Positions 32,459 through 38,689 of a stretch of DNA of 41,104 bases are shown one piece after another; position 1 is the stretch's first letter; every line of letters begins with the position of its first letter. Location of the stretch: positions 1-41,104 of IMG/VR virus record IMGVR_UViG_3300035666_000056; one strand, 5' to 3'. The DNA comes from a virus. The translations under genes were made by a program, and so were the position numbers. The notes beneath the pieces are model-generated. The model worked only from the letters and a program-made list of their open reading frames with translations, made no database searches and had not been told where the DNA came from.

Positions 32459-32873
32459 ATCTTTCTTTTACCATTTCTGGAAATACAATATTTACCGTGT
32501 TGTTATTTGTCTCCTGCAACATCTCATGCTTTCTTTCTTGTCTAAATACGGTCTTTTCTAAATACCATTTAGCAATATTCACATCTTTATTACGCACCAT
32601 GTTATCTACTATTATGTTTCGTGCGACTATCACAGGAAATATCCTTGCCTGTTCCGTTTCTGTTTGGAGACCAGGTATTTTTTCACACCAATCATAATAA
32701 GTTTGTCTTGAAACACCCACATACCTTGTAGCCTCTTCAACAGTTCCGCCAAGTTTAAACACTTCAATTAGTTTGTTTTTGATTTCTGGCGTATATACCA
32801 CCATCGCTGATACTTTTCTGTTTATTTTGTTTCGCTTTGCTTCTTTTTGAGGACCGTGGTACTTTCCTGCCAT
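32367..32873 (-). CDS. terS: Terminase small subunit
   Basis: 168 residues. Residues 25-55 hold a helix-turn-helix (LGGTVEEATRYVGVSRQTYYDWCEK) for recognising the packaging site. A helical oligomerisation segment (ARNIIVDNMVRNKDVNIAKWYLEKTVFRQERK) follows, then an acidic C-terminal tail. This is the usual phBC6A51-like/Terminase_1-type layout. AAAGGAGATTT precedes the ATG at 32873. The gene starts inside the 3' end of the ParB-MTase gene and ends inside terL. Confidence 0.85.
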   Translation of the reverse strand: MAGKYHGPQKEAKRNKINRKVSAMVVYTPEIKNKLIEVFKLGGTVEEATRYVGVSRQTYYDWCEKIPGLQTETEQARIFPVIVARNIIVDNMVRNKDVNIAKWYLEKTVFRQERKHEMLQETNNNTVNIVFPEMVKERYEAERIITGEAHETDEPLLSSSTGESLSIK

Positions 32874-34042
32874 AAATCTCCTTTGCCTATATACTGAAAA
32901 TATCTTTTTCTAATAACATCGCAATAGTGTGGGTCAATTTCCATAGCGTAACATACTCTTTGCAGTTTTTCACACGCTATTATTGTAGAGCCAGATCCTG
33001 CAAATAAATCAAGCACAATATCTCCTGCTTTTGATGAGTTATTTAATGCTCTTTCAATTAAATGTATAGGTTTCATAGTCGGATGCTCTGTACTCTTTGT
33101 TGGTCTATCAATATCCCATACAGTTGACTGCTTTCTGTCCCCATACCACATGTGAGACGCACCTTCTTTCCATCCATAAAGTATAGGTTCATGTTTCCAA
33201 TGATAATCCTGCCTACCCATAACAATTGAGTTTTTATTCCAAATAATACATTGTTTAACAAGATAACCTGCTCTGTTTAACGCATTTCTAAAATTCAAAC
33301 CTTCACTATCGGAATGACATATATAATACGAAGCACCAGCCTTTGAGCTGACATACATATTCGTAAATGCCTCATAAAGAAAATCTTGGAAATTATTACT
33401 TTCAAATACATCGTTTTGTATTTTCAAAGCATCTTTTGTCTTTCCTGTGTAATCTACATTGTAAGGCGGATCTGTAAATATCAAATCTGCTTTTGTATCC
33501 GATAAAAGATATTGCACATCATCTAAAACAGTCGCAGACCCACACATAAGCCTATGGTTTCCCAACATATAAATCTCCCCAGGTTTAGATACAGCATCCT
33601 TTGTCACACCAGGAATGTCATCTTGGATTTCATTGTCTGGTGCATACCTGGTAAGAAGAGTATTTAAATCTAAATCACGACCTATGCTTATGGAAAAATC
33701 ATTCAAATCAATTTCATTTTTATATTCCTGTGCCAACTCTGCTAATTTAACATGATCATAAAACCCTACCTCTTCGTTATCTGCTAAGGCAATTTCTACC
33801 TTTTCTGCATCACTGCCAGGTTCAACTACTGATACCCACACCTGCTTTATACCTAAATCTCTCATTGCTCTAAGTCGCATGTTGCCACCTATTACCTCAC
33901 CATCTTTTGTTATAATAACTGGTTTAAACTGACCATATTTAGTAATCCTTCGTTTCAAAGTTTCAAACTTATCATCCGTTATACTTCTTGGGTTTCTATC
34001 CCAATTAAACAATTTCTCAATATCCCATAGTTCTCTTGTCAT
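32822..34042 (-). CDS. ParB-domain / DNA methyltransferase fusion
   Basis: 406 residues from MTRELWDIEKLFNWDRNPRS. Residues about 5-95 are a ParB/Srx-like domain (NPRSITDDKFETLKRRITKYGQFKPVIIT; VIGGNMRLRAMRDLG). Residues about 150-385 are an N6-adenine or N4-cytosine methyltransferase, with DPPYNVDYTG at 191-200 and the SAM-binding FAGSGST at 347-353, in beta-class order. It may protect phage DNA from host restriction or mark it for terminase, whose gene is next. The start at 34042 is preferred: TTTTAGGATTAGC precedes it, and it overlaps the stop of a tiny membrane-protein gene (ATGA). A longer frame to 34114 would bury that gene. Confidence 0.92.
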   Translation of the reverse strand: MTRELWDIEKLFNWDRNPRSITDDKFETLKRRITKYGQFKPVIITKDGEVIGGNMRLRAMRDLGIKQVWVSVVEPGSDAEKVEIALADNEEVGFYDHVKLAELAQEYKNEIDLNDFSISIGRDLDLNTLLTRYAPDNEIQDDIPGVTKDAVSKPGEIYMLGNHRLMCGSATVLDDVQYLLSDTKADLIFTDPPYNVDYTGKTKDALKIQNDVFESNNFQDFLYEAFTNMYVSSKAGASYYICHSDSEGLNFRNALNRAGYLVKQCIIWNKNSIVMGRQDYHWKHEPILYGWKEGASHMWYGDRKQSTVWDIDRPTKSTEHPTMKPIHLIERALNNSSKAGDIVLDLFAGSGSTIIACEKLQRVCYAMEIDPHYCDVIRKRYFQYIGKGDLWQESTTVLKKKQSETK

Positions 34043-34149
34043 GCTAATCCTAAAATTAAAATAAATAATAAAACTGCTAACACTACACCGACTAACATAC
34101 ATCCCATACCGCATCCCATATCAGTTATGTTTTCTAATAATTCATCCAT
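34039..34149 (-). CDS. 36-residue single-pass membrane protein
   Basis: The frame MDELLENITDMGCGMGCMLV leads into a hydrophobic helix ending LLFILILGLA (residues about 17-36). The stop overlaps the ParB-MTase start (ATGA), and the frame contains that gene's SD. A TATAAT lies 7 bases ahead of the ATG, so if it is the late promoter the message would be nearly leaderless. It would be the first gene of the late arm. The function is unknown; a Cys-rich GCGMGC motif precedes the helix. Confidence 0.55.
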   Translation of the reverse strand: MDELLENITDMGCGMGCMLVGVVLAVLLFILILGLA

Positions 34150-34157
34150 AGTGTGTA

Positions 34158-34163
34158 TTATAT
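34158..34163 (-). promoter_or_regulatory. Possible late promoter -10
   Basis: Minus-strand TATAAT immediately upstream of the first leftward gene. No matching -35 hexamer is found at 16-18 bp (the region reads TAGGGTATT), so an activator or a phage factor would be needed. It is the only good -10 hexamer directly before the late arm. Confidence 0.35.
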
Positions 34164-34247
34164 CTAAAATAATTTCAAATACCCTATTGTAATTTAATTC
34201 AAAATGTGATATAACGAAAGTAATATAAAGCGCGAGGTTATCTATAT

Positions 34248-34342
34248 ATATATTTTATTCTATAAAATATATTTTATTGAATATATTATTCTATAATATA
34301 TTCAATAGTTTAATATATATTATTCTATAATATATATTAAAC
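34248..34342. repeat. Array of three back-to-back perfect AT hairpins with TCT loops
   Basis: Hairpin 1: arms 34248-34258 / 34262-34272 (11 bp). Hairpin 2: 34275-34289 / 34293-34307 (15 bp). Hairpin 3: 34308-34323 / 34327-34342 (16 bp). All three share the centre ATTAT-TCT-ATAAT or its close variant TTTAT-TCT-ATAAA, and the arms are almost purely A/T. They fill nearly every base of the interval. This is non-coding DNA between the two divergent arms. Confidence 0.9.
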
Positions 34343-34425
34343 ACATTATATATATAAATATATATATATTATATATAAATATATATATAAATAAATACAT
34401 AAATAAATTTGTCTTTTTTTTTGTT
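34343..34425. other. Extreme AT-rich tract (possible DNA unwinding element)
   Basis: About 80 bases composed almost only of A and T, mainly (TA)n with AAATA steps, running into a T-rich stretch at 34413-34425. No gene is seen. Together with the hairpin array upstream it forms the least stable DNA of the genome and could be an unwinding or regulatory element. Confidence 0.6.
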
Positions 34426-34538
34426 TTAACTTTCAATTTAACCTAAAGAACACAAGCACAGTCCTGGGGTTTAACTTTTTGTTAAGTTCTTTCTTTCCAT
34501 ATTAGGTTGTCCTGCTAACGGGGGTAGGGGTGGTTGTC

Positions 34539-34748
34539 TTACCTTTTAGAGAGAAGATTTGTGTTTACAGCAAAGACGATCCGACCAGTTCCGTTCTCCT
34601 CCTTCCTAATAAGGTTTCCTCCACCGCCTTTTTTTGTCGCTCTAACAACAATGTGCCCTTTATAAGCCATATACGCCATTTTAAGGCGTGTTTGTATCCG
34701 AAACGATACCAAACCCACCTTTTGTAAGTAATCGCCTATAAATGCCAT
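34539..34748 (-). CDS. Possible small protein in the control region
   Basis: A 69-residue frame beginning MAFIGDYLQKVGLVSFRIQTR and containing MAYKGHIVVRATKKGGGGNL, ending LLSKR. The frame is the only sizable one between 34150 and 35477. Its composition is closer to coding than the surrounding AT tracts. No SD precedes either Met and no family is recognised, so it may not be expressed. If not coding, the stretch at 34440-34800 holds nothing else I can name apart from short G-runs near 34519-34533. Confidence 0.35.
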   Translation of the reverse strand: MAFIGDYLQKVGLVSFRIQTRLKMAYMAYKGHIVVRATKKGGGGNLIRKEENGTGRIVFAVNTNLLSKR

Positions 34749-34889
34749 TTTTGGGGCTATAAACACTAAATAAATAATCTGGTCTGTGATCAAAATTATC
34801 TAAAAGTCTATGTGTGTATATACCGCGAGTAAACCGAACTCCTATTAATACCCACGCGGGGGTGGGGGGTCTAGCACACGCGAAGCAGT

Positions 34890-34935
34890 ACTGCCAAAAT
34901 TAGCACTCGTATATATATAGTGCCAAGTATATATA
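34890..34935. promoter_or_regulatory. Palindromic TA-rich element between G-rich stretches
   Basis: GCACT (34902-34906) and AGTGC (34918-34922) flank a CG(TA)n core. The region 34800-34990 also holds CCCACGCGGGGGTGGG and a GGCGCGCC/GCGCGCGC run, unusual for this AT-rich genome. No gene is seen from 34800 to 35476. The stretch consists of regulatory-looking repeats up to the early promoters. Confidence 0.45.
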
Positions 34936-35010
34936 GGGAGGCCCATAGTATTTATATAGTACGGCGCGCCCGCGCGCGCTATACCTATACGCTTTCTACT
35001 AGAAAAGTAC

Positions 35011-35038
35011 TTGTATATATATACTTCCGTGGTATAAT
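35011..35038 (+). promoter_or_regulatory. Early promoter candidate P1
   Basis: TTGTAT (35011-35016), 16-bp spacer, TATAAT (35033-35038). A CTAG-centred palindrome ATACTAGTAT (35037-35046) begins on the -10 and would cover the start site. It faces the rightward arm. Confidence 0.55.
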
Positions 35039-35101
35039 ACTAGTATATACAAAGTATATATAGGTATATACCTAGTATATATAGAAAAGTACAAAAAGTA
35101 C

Positions 35102-35130
35102 TTGACTTATATATACTAGTATAGTACAAT
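35102..35130 (+). promoter_or_regulatory. Early promoter P2 with operator in spacer
   Basis: TTGACT (35102-35107), 17-bp spacer, TACAAT (35125-35130). The spacer contains the perfect palindrome TATACTAGTATA (35112-35123). A further CTAGTATATAC copy follows at 35132-35142. It reads toward the early genes. Confidence 0.7.
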
Positions 35131-35245
35131 TCTAGTATATACAAATAGTATATAGGTTGGAATACTAGGGCGCTCGTATATACGGCGCTAATTAGTTCCT
35201 ATATATATATACGCGTAGCGGTATTATCCCTGCGTATATATAGGG

Positions 35246-35274
35246 TTGACTTTTATATACTAGTATAGTACAAT
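35246..35274 (+). promoter_or_regulatory. Early promoter P3 with operator in spacer
   Basis: TTGACT (35246-35251), 17-bp spacer, TACAAT (35269-35274). The spacer again contains TATACTAGTATA (35256-35267). P2 and P3 are near-identical over about 28 bp, so a single regulator could control both. The transcript would begin at about 35281, with a leader of about 195 bases before the first early gene. Confidence 0.72.
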
Positions 35275-35280
35275 GGGTTA

Positions 35281-35476
35281 TATAGTAAATATTTGGTGCG
35301 CGTACTTTGAAAACTGAATAAAGGGAGCGTGAAGTTGGAAACGACTCACGGGGTGGTGGAAATTACAAACACACCTGCGCTGTATAGCAAATATGCTGTA
35401 TCCCTATAAGCGCCAGCTGAAGGCAGGGTTTACTTGCTGGGTGTATCAACCGCTTGTAAAAAGAAAGGTTTTAACT
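35281..35476 (+). ncRNA. Structured 5' leader of the early transcript
   Basis: Non-coding leader with several hairpins. CGTGA(A)GTTG-GAAA-CGACTCACG (35328-35350) is a 9-bp stem with a bulged A and a GNRA loop. AGCA/TGCT (35386-35396) lies inside GCGCT...AGCGC (35377-35413). CCAGC/GCTGG lies at 35413-35440. It ends in the block AACCGCTTGTAAA (35448-35460), which recurs before the next gene, and the SD AGAAAGG. No known riboswitch or ribozyme core was recognised. Confidence 0.5.
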
Positions 35477-35935
35477 ATGAAACAGTATATTTTTACAGCT
35501 TACAATGATGCAGGTCCAACTTTCAAGTATTTGATAAAATGCGAGTATGTAGATGAAGGCAGATCGTCTTCAGAATTGAAAGATTACGCAGTAGCACAAT
35601 GCTTGGCATATTACCACAGCAAATATGTTGCGCAAATCTACAGAGCATTTGCTAACTCAGGTGCAGACGAAGCACCACTTCTAAGAGACGAACGAGAATT
35701 GTATGAAAAGTTTATAAGCGAAGACAGCGGTGAGTATAGAGACATGTTTATCGACGACTTAACAAATCAAGCAGGTCTTGACTACTGCAGACTGTCAGAA
35801 ACTTACGCAAAGAACTTTGGCATTCGAGTAGCACTTGACTTATTCTTTCTATTACACCAGAACTGGTATGAAATAATAGAATTACCAGACAACTTAGACT
35901 TAAGCGACGCAGGTTACCAGATATTATTTAGATAA
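35477..35935 (+). CDS. First early protein, unknown function
   Basis: 152 residues from MKQYIFTAYNDAGPTFKYLI. AGAAAGGTTTTAACT precedes this ATG; a longer frame to 35393 would run into the leader hairpins and lacks an SD. The protein is acidic and rich in Tyr and Leu with helices (SSSELKDYAVAQCLAYYHSKYVAQIYRAF). No motif is recognised. As the first gene after the strongest promoters it is a candidate for early host takeover. Confidence 0.7.
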   Translation: MKQYIFTAYNDAGPTFKYLIKCEYVDEGRSSSELKDYAVAQCLAYYHSKYVAQIYRAFANSGADEAPLLRDERELYEKFISEDSGEYRDMFIDDLTNQAGLDYCRLSETYAKNFGIRVALDLFFLLHQNWYEIIELPDNLDLSDAGYQILFR

Positions 35936-35948
35936 TTATTTGTTACAG

Positions 35949-35982
35949 GCGGTTGCTATACCTAGTAAGAAACCGACTTTGC
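35949..35982 (+). repeat. Intergenic RNA element, copy 1
   Basis: GCGGTT, nine bases, then AGTAAGAAACCGACTTTGC. A second copy with identical spacing lies at 36247-36280, and the 3' half recurs at 37693-37710. GCGGTT can pair with AACCGC at 35993-35998, just ahead of the next SD. Confidence 0.65.
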
Positions 35983-36022
35983 TTAATATATTAACCGCTT
36001 GTAAATTGAAAGGCAGACAACA

Positions 36023-36232
36023 ATGAAAATTAAAGACTTGATAAAACAATTAAAACAGTTAAATCCAGAAGCGGATGTGCTCTTAGGGAGTGACGCCGAG
36101 CTTAATGATATCTACACCAAAGTATTTGTAAGTGTATTTAGTACAGAACCAGCAAACGAACAAGAATTAGAATTAACACCAGAAAATGTTAAAAAGATAA
36201 AACAAGTTATTATTTACGGCACACATAGATAG
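36023..36232 (+). CDS. Small phage protein (KIKDLIKQL type)
   Basis: 69 residues. MKIKDLIKQLKQLNPEADVLL is a very common opening of small phage and plasmid proteins of unknown role, followed by a beta-rich middle and acidic patch and ending KQVIIYGTHR. TTGAAAGGCAGACAACA precedes the ATG. Confidence 0.65.
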   Translation: MKIKDLIKQLKQLNPEADVLLGSDAELNDIYTKVFVSVFSTEPANEQELELTPENVKKIKQVIIYGTHR

Positions 36233-36246
36233 TTTATTTATTACGA

Positions 36247-36280
36247 GCGGTTAATATATCCAGTAAGAAACGAACCTTGC
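36247..36280 (+). repeat. Intergenic RNA element, copy 2
   Basis: GCGGTT, nine bases, then AGTAAGAAACGAACCTTGC, matching copy 1 at 35949-35982 base for base in spacing. It lies directly upstream of promoter 36289-36316. Confidence 0.65.
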
Positions 36281-36288
36281 CAATATCC

Positions 36289-36316
36289 TTGACTATATAT
36301 ACATCTATGGTATAAT
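36289..36316 (+). promoter_or_regulatory. Sigma-70-type promoter with extended -10
   Basis: TTGACT (36289-36294), 16-bp spacer, TATAAT (36311-36316) preceded by TGG. Closely similar to the promoter at 38206-38233 (both end CTATGGTATAAT). It would drive the small genes from 36352. Confidence 0.75.
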
Positions 36317-36351
36317 GACAGCATAGTAGATAGTTAGAAAGGTCAGAAACT

Positions 36352-36450
36352 ATGGCGAGACCAAGAAAAGTAAAAGACGCAGGACTTAAAATTAGCATAT
36401 TATTCACGATGCTAATGGTCACCTTGTATCTTTTGATGATAGCACAGTAA
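36352..36450 (+). CDS. 32-residue membrane protein
   Basis: MARPRKVKDAGLKISILFTM then a hydrophobic helix ending LLMIAQ: a basic N terminus (five Lys/Arg in the first eight residues or so) and one transmembrane segment, consistent with N-in topology. AGAAAGGTCAGAAACT precedes the ATG, and promoter 36289-36316 lies just upstream. It is too short for most gene finders. Confidence 0.6.
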   Translation: MARPRKVKDAGLKISILFTMLMVTLYLLMIAQ

Positions 36451-36470
36451 TTGTTTTAGAAAGGATATAT

Positions 36471-36674
36471 ATGAAGGTTTATTATGTTAAGTATAAACTG
36501 CACGGCGAGTGCAAAAGCAGACGAGAACTTGCATCGAGTGGAAAGTGGGCAGTACGACTTGTGCTGAGAGAACTTCTAAAAGAAGCAGGCAAAGAGTGGT
36601 TTCTAAAGGATTCAGAAATGTACGAGCGTGCATCAGAAATAGGAATCACAGATGTCCAGATAACGACATATTAG
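36471..36674 (+). CDS. Small basic hypothetical protein
   Basis: 67 residues, MKVYYVKYKLHGECKSRREL with a central helix (AVRLVLRELLKEAGKEWF) and a beta end. TTTAGAAAGGATATAT precedes the ATG, the standard early SD. No family is recognised. Confidence 0.6.
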   Translation: MKVYYVKYKLHGECKSRRELASSGKWAVRLVLRELLKEAGKEWFLKDSEMYERASEIGITDVQITTY

Positions 36675-36698
36675 TAATTAGTTTAGAAAGGATAAAGA

Positions 36699-37004
36699 AT
36701 GGAATTATACACGGTGTTTATTATTATGCAAGACAGCGATTATTCTAAACCCGAGGTGGTCCAAGCTTACGAGCAAGAGGCATCTACTCCCTACAAGGCG
36801 GAGTTCCTTGCCACCGAGGAGTATGTTTACGAATGCTTGAGAGAGCAAGACGGCGTAATCATAGGTATTAGACAGGACTTGGAACGAATGAAAGAAGAAG
36901 AGGGACACTCACAAGAGTATATAAAGGCGGTCCGTGATGTGTTTCATAATTGTGGAGCACACAGGGCAGTTGCCTTTCCTAATAGGTTGATAAACAGAAT
37001 TTAA
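36699..37004 (+). CDS. Early hypothetical protein, paralogue of 38955-39281
   Basis: 101 residues, MELYTVFIIMQDSDYSKPEVV ... YKAEFLATEEYVYECLREQD ... a C-terminal NRLINRI. The block (A/K)AE...TEEYVYE and the overall spacing recur in the protein at 38955, so the two derive from one ancestor. TTTAGAAAGGATAAAGA precedes the ATG. The function is unknown. Confidence 0.65.
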   Translation: MELYTVFIIMQDSDYSKPEVVQAYEQEASTPYKAEFLATEEYVYECLREQDGVIIGIRQDLERMKEEEGHSQEYIKAVRDVFHNCGAHRAVAFPNRLINRI

Positions 37005-37048
37005 GAGGTATTATGCACACGCAGTATATAGTTTAGAAAGGATAAATT

Positions 37049-37285
37049 ATGGAGTCACAAGAAGGCAGAGCGCTTTTCAAAATTGAAAATAATGAAATTG
37101 AGATTTATGAAAAGACAAATTACGGCACGACTCACATCTATATCAAACGCAAAGAAATCGCAGATGCAATCTCGCGTTTGACTGGGAGAAAGACCATAGA
37201 CAAATGGGATATAAAGACACTCATAAGTCTGGGTTTCAATTTCAAAATAGTCGCAAAGACAGATGTGTTGGATTTAAACTTATAG
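37049..37285 (+). CDS. Early hypothetical protein
   Basis: 78 residues: a beta-strand-rich N terminus (ALFKIENNEIEIYEKTNYGTTHIYI), then a basic helix (KRKEIADAISRLTGRK). It is compatible with a small nucleic-acid-binding fold, but no motif is recognised. TTTAGAAAGGATAAATT precedes the ATG. Confidence 0.6.
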   Translation: MESQEGRALFKIENNEIEIYEKTNYGTTHIYIKRKEIADAISRLTGRKTIDKWDIKTLISLGFNFKIVAKTDVLDLNL

Positions 37286-37339
37286 TATATAGTCGCCTTG
37301 CAGGTGGGATATAGGTCAAACCTTCAGAAAGATAAAAAG

Positions 37340-37687
37340 ATGAGAATTGAGAACTTTGAGAATTTAGAATTCTTTGATTTAGTAGATAATTTAGATTTGC
37401 AGATGGCACTAGATGACATCGAACACACGATGTGTGGGTTGGATGACGACGAGCAATTTAGAATTGGATGCTTTATGGAGGACTTAGCATTCATATATAG
37501 GTTGCCAATTAAAGGCGAGAACACGCTTGTAAATATAGCAAACAGCACATCGCACTGGAGATACCAGTATGTCGCACGAGTTATAGCATTCATGATATAT
37601 AGAGGATGCGAGTTCGAGAACTGGGATGACATCATAGTAGGTCTTGAGGTAACGCCACAGGAGTATTTGCAAATATACAGCAGATAA
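37340..37687 (+). CDS. Acidic early protein
   Basis: 115 residues from MRIENFENLEFFDLVDNLDL, strongly acidic. CAGAAAGATAAAAAG supports this ATG; an upstream Met at 37298 lies in the repeated intergenic element. Helical throughout (LDDDEQFRIGCFMEDLAFIYR). The strong negative charge is reminiscent of DNA-mimic inhibitors, but that is only a compositional hint. Confidence 0.6.
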   Translation: MRIENFENLEFFDLVDNLDLQMALDDIEHTMCGLDDDEQFRIGCFMEDLAFIYRLPIKGENTLVNIANSTSHWRYQYVARVIAFMIYRGCEFENWDDIIVGLEVTPQEYLQIYSR

Positions 37688-37692
37688 CAGTA

Positions 37693-37732
37693 AGTAGAAA
37701 CGAACCTTGCAGGTGGGAGGTTAAACCTGTAG
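37693..37732 (+). repeat. Intergenic RNA element, third form
   Basis: AGTAGAAACGAACCTTGC (37693-37710) matches the 3' half of the elements at 35949 and 36247. CCTTGCAGGTGGGA (37705-37718) is shared with 37296-37309, ahead of the gene at 37340. CAGGT/ACCTG can form a small stem just before the SD. Confidence 0.55.
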
Positions 37733-37744
37733 AAAGGATAAACA

Positions 37745-37840
37745 ATGAATAACAACAGCGAGATAACAATTGGACTTATAATCATGATTACATTTGCGAT
37801 CTTGATTGGGATTGCATATTTCATGCTTTCCATTGGATAA
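37745..37840 (+). CDS. 31-residue membrane protein
   Basis: MNNNSEITIGLIIMITFAIL and a continuing hydrophobic run to FMLSIG form one transmembrane helix. GTAGAAAGGATAAACA precedes the ATG, a full early SD, which argues that this tiny frame is expressed. It ends 7 bases before the next start. Confidence 0.62.
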   Translation: MNNNSEITIGLIIMITFAILIGIAYFMLSIG

Positions 37841-37847
37841 CAAATAT

Positions 37848-38126
37848 ATGAGCAAGACACAACAATTTTACAACTCATATTTTGAAAAGAATGATTATTT
37901 TAGAGTGATAATAAACGGCTTAGAGTTTAAATTTGACAAGGACGACTTAAGAGTATTTATTAAGCATCTTTCTAGCACGGACTTATGCTTTGATGACTAT
38001 GTATTTGAAGGTTGCTTTCACCATAACCACTGGTTTGCAAGACTTAAGAATTACATAATCGCCAGATACAACGGCAGGTCGGAGAGTGACTTAAGAATTC
38101 TTAGCACATGGTTTCAAGCAGTATAA
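37848..38126 (+). CDS. Early hypothetical protein
   Basis: 92 residues from MSKTQQFYNSYFEKNDYFRV. The ATG at 37848 is used because an earlier in-frame Met (37806) lies inside the 31-residue gene. GGATAACA lies about 6 bases upstream. The sequence is aromatic- and His-rich in the middle (EGCFHHNHWFARLKNYI). No family is recognised. Confidence 0.6.
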   Translation: MSKTQQFYNSYFEKNDYFRVIINGLEFKFDKDDLRVFIKHLSSTDLCFDDYVFEGCFHHNHWFARLKNYIIARYNGRSESDLRILSTWFQAV

Positions 38127-38135
38127 TACAAGGGA

Positions 38136-38200
38136 GCGGATGTCAGTGTGTTTGCAGTAAAGACAGAACAGGGACAGCAACATTTATGCATCCGCATCTT
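38136..38200 (+). terminator. Terminator-like long-loop hairpin
   Basis: GCGGATG (38136-38142) pairs with CATCCGC (38189-38195), followed by ATCTTTT. The 46-base loop can fold further and could hide a small RNA. It directly precedes a strong promoter, so it probably insulates the two early sub-operons. Confidence 0.55.
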
Positions 38201-38205
38201 TTAAC

Positions 38206-38233
38206 TTGACATATTATACAACTATGGTATAAT
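38206..38233 (+). promoter_or_regulatory. Strong sigma-70-type promoter with extended -10
   Basis: Consensus TTGACA (38206-38211), 16-bp spacer, TATAAT (38228-38233) preceded by TGG. It is the best consensus promoter of the window. The ArdC-like gene starts 38 bases downstream. Confidence 0.85.
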
Positions 38234-38270
38234 ATAATTAATAGTAAATAGTTATAGAAAGGATAAACAA

Positions 38271-38675
38271 ATGACAAAGAAACAACAACTCATGGAGCAT
38301 AAAGCAAAGTTAAAGACTTTATACACAGAGGAGCAGTTAAACGAAGCACATAAGATGATAGAAAGACTTGGCAAACTTGGGTTTTATGTATCTCCTGCAT
38401 CCTTCTTAGATGTCAAAGACAAGATGGAACACTTAGGATTAGAAGGTGTGCCGTTTATAGATGTTAAGACATTCTTAGGATGGAAAGAAGAGGGTCGAAC
38501 GGTCAGAAAAGGTGAGAAGGCACTGTATCAATCAGTCAGCTTTAACAAGATCGAGAACTTCAAAGAAAATTCTGACGGCACTTACGAAGTCTCAGAAACA
38601 TTCAGAGCAGGTAAGGTCTATTCACTCTTTCATAGGTCGCAGACAGACGAATCTAAAAAGAAAGATAAAAAGTAA
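38271..38675 (+). CDS. ArdC-like N-terminal-domain protein
   Basis: 134 residues. The block VKTFLGWKEEGRTVRKGEKAL ... VYSLFHRSQTDE carries the TfxgWke.GR.VrKGEka...LFh.sQTe pattern of the ArdC N-terminal ssDNA-binding domain (DUF1738-like), known from antirestriction proteins and phage polyvalent proteins. The metallopeptidase C-terminal domain of full ArdC (about 300 residues) is absent. It follows the strongest promoter, so early protection of entering DNA is a reasonable inference. ATAGAAAGGATAAACAA precedes the ATG. Confidence 0.7.
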   Translation: MTKKQQLMEHKAKLKTLYTEEQLNEAHKMIERLGKLGFYVSPASFLDVKDKMEHLGLEGVPFIDVKTFLGWKEEGRTVRKGEKALYQSVSFNKIENFKENSDGTYEVSETFRAGKVYSLFHRSQTDESKKKDKK

Positions 38676-38689
38676 TTAGTAAATTAAAA

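Noticed and set aside
34041-34114. N-terminal extension of the ParB-MTase beyond 34042
   Set aside because: The extra residues have no domain character, whereas the ATG at 34042 has an SD and an ATGA overlap with a plausible membrane-protein gene.
34519-34533. G-quadruplex at GGGGGTAGGGGTGG
   Set aside because: Only two long G-runs plus one GG are present, too few for a canonical four-run quadruplex.
34530-34727. A + strand frame of 65 codons in the control region
   Set aside because: No SD or promoter, and low-complexity Ser/Phe composition; it is the complement of a slightly better minus-strand frame.
34158-35476. CRISPR array or tRNA cluster in the repeat-rich control region
   Set aside because: Repeats are short AT palindromes without equal spacers, and no cloverleaf or GTTCRA arm was found here or elsewhere.
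35393-35476. Extended start for the first early protein
   Set aside because: The extension lies in a hairpin-rich leader and lacks an SD; the SD AGAAAGG supports 35477.
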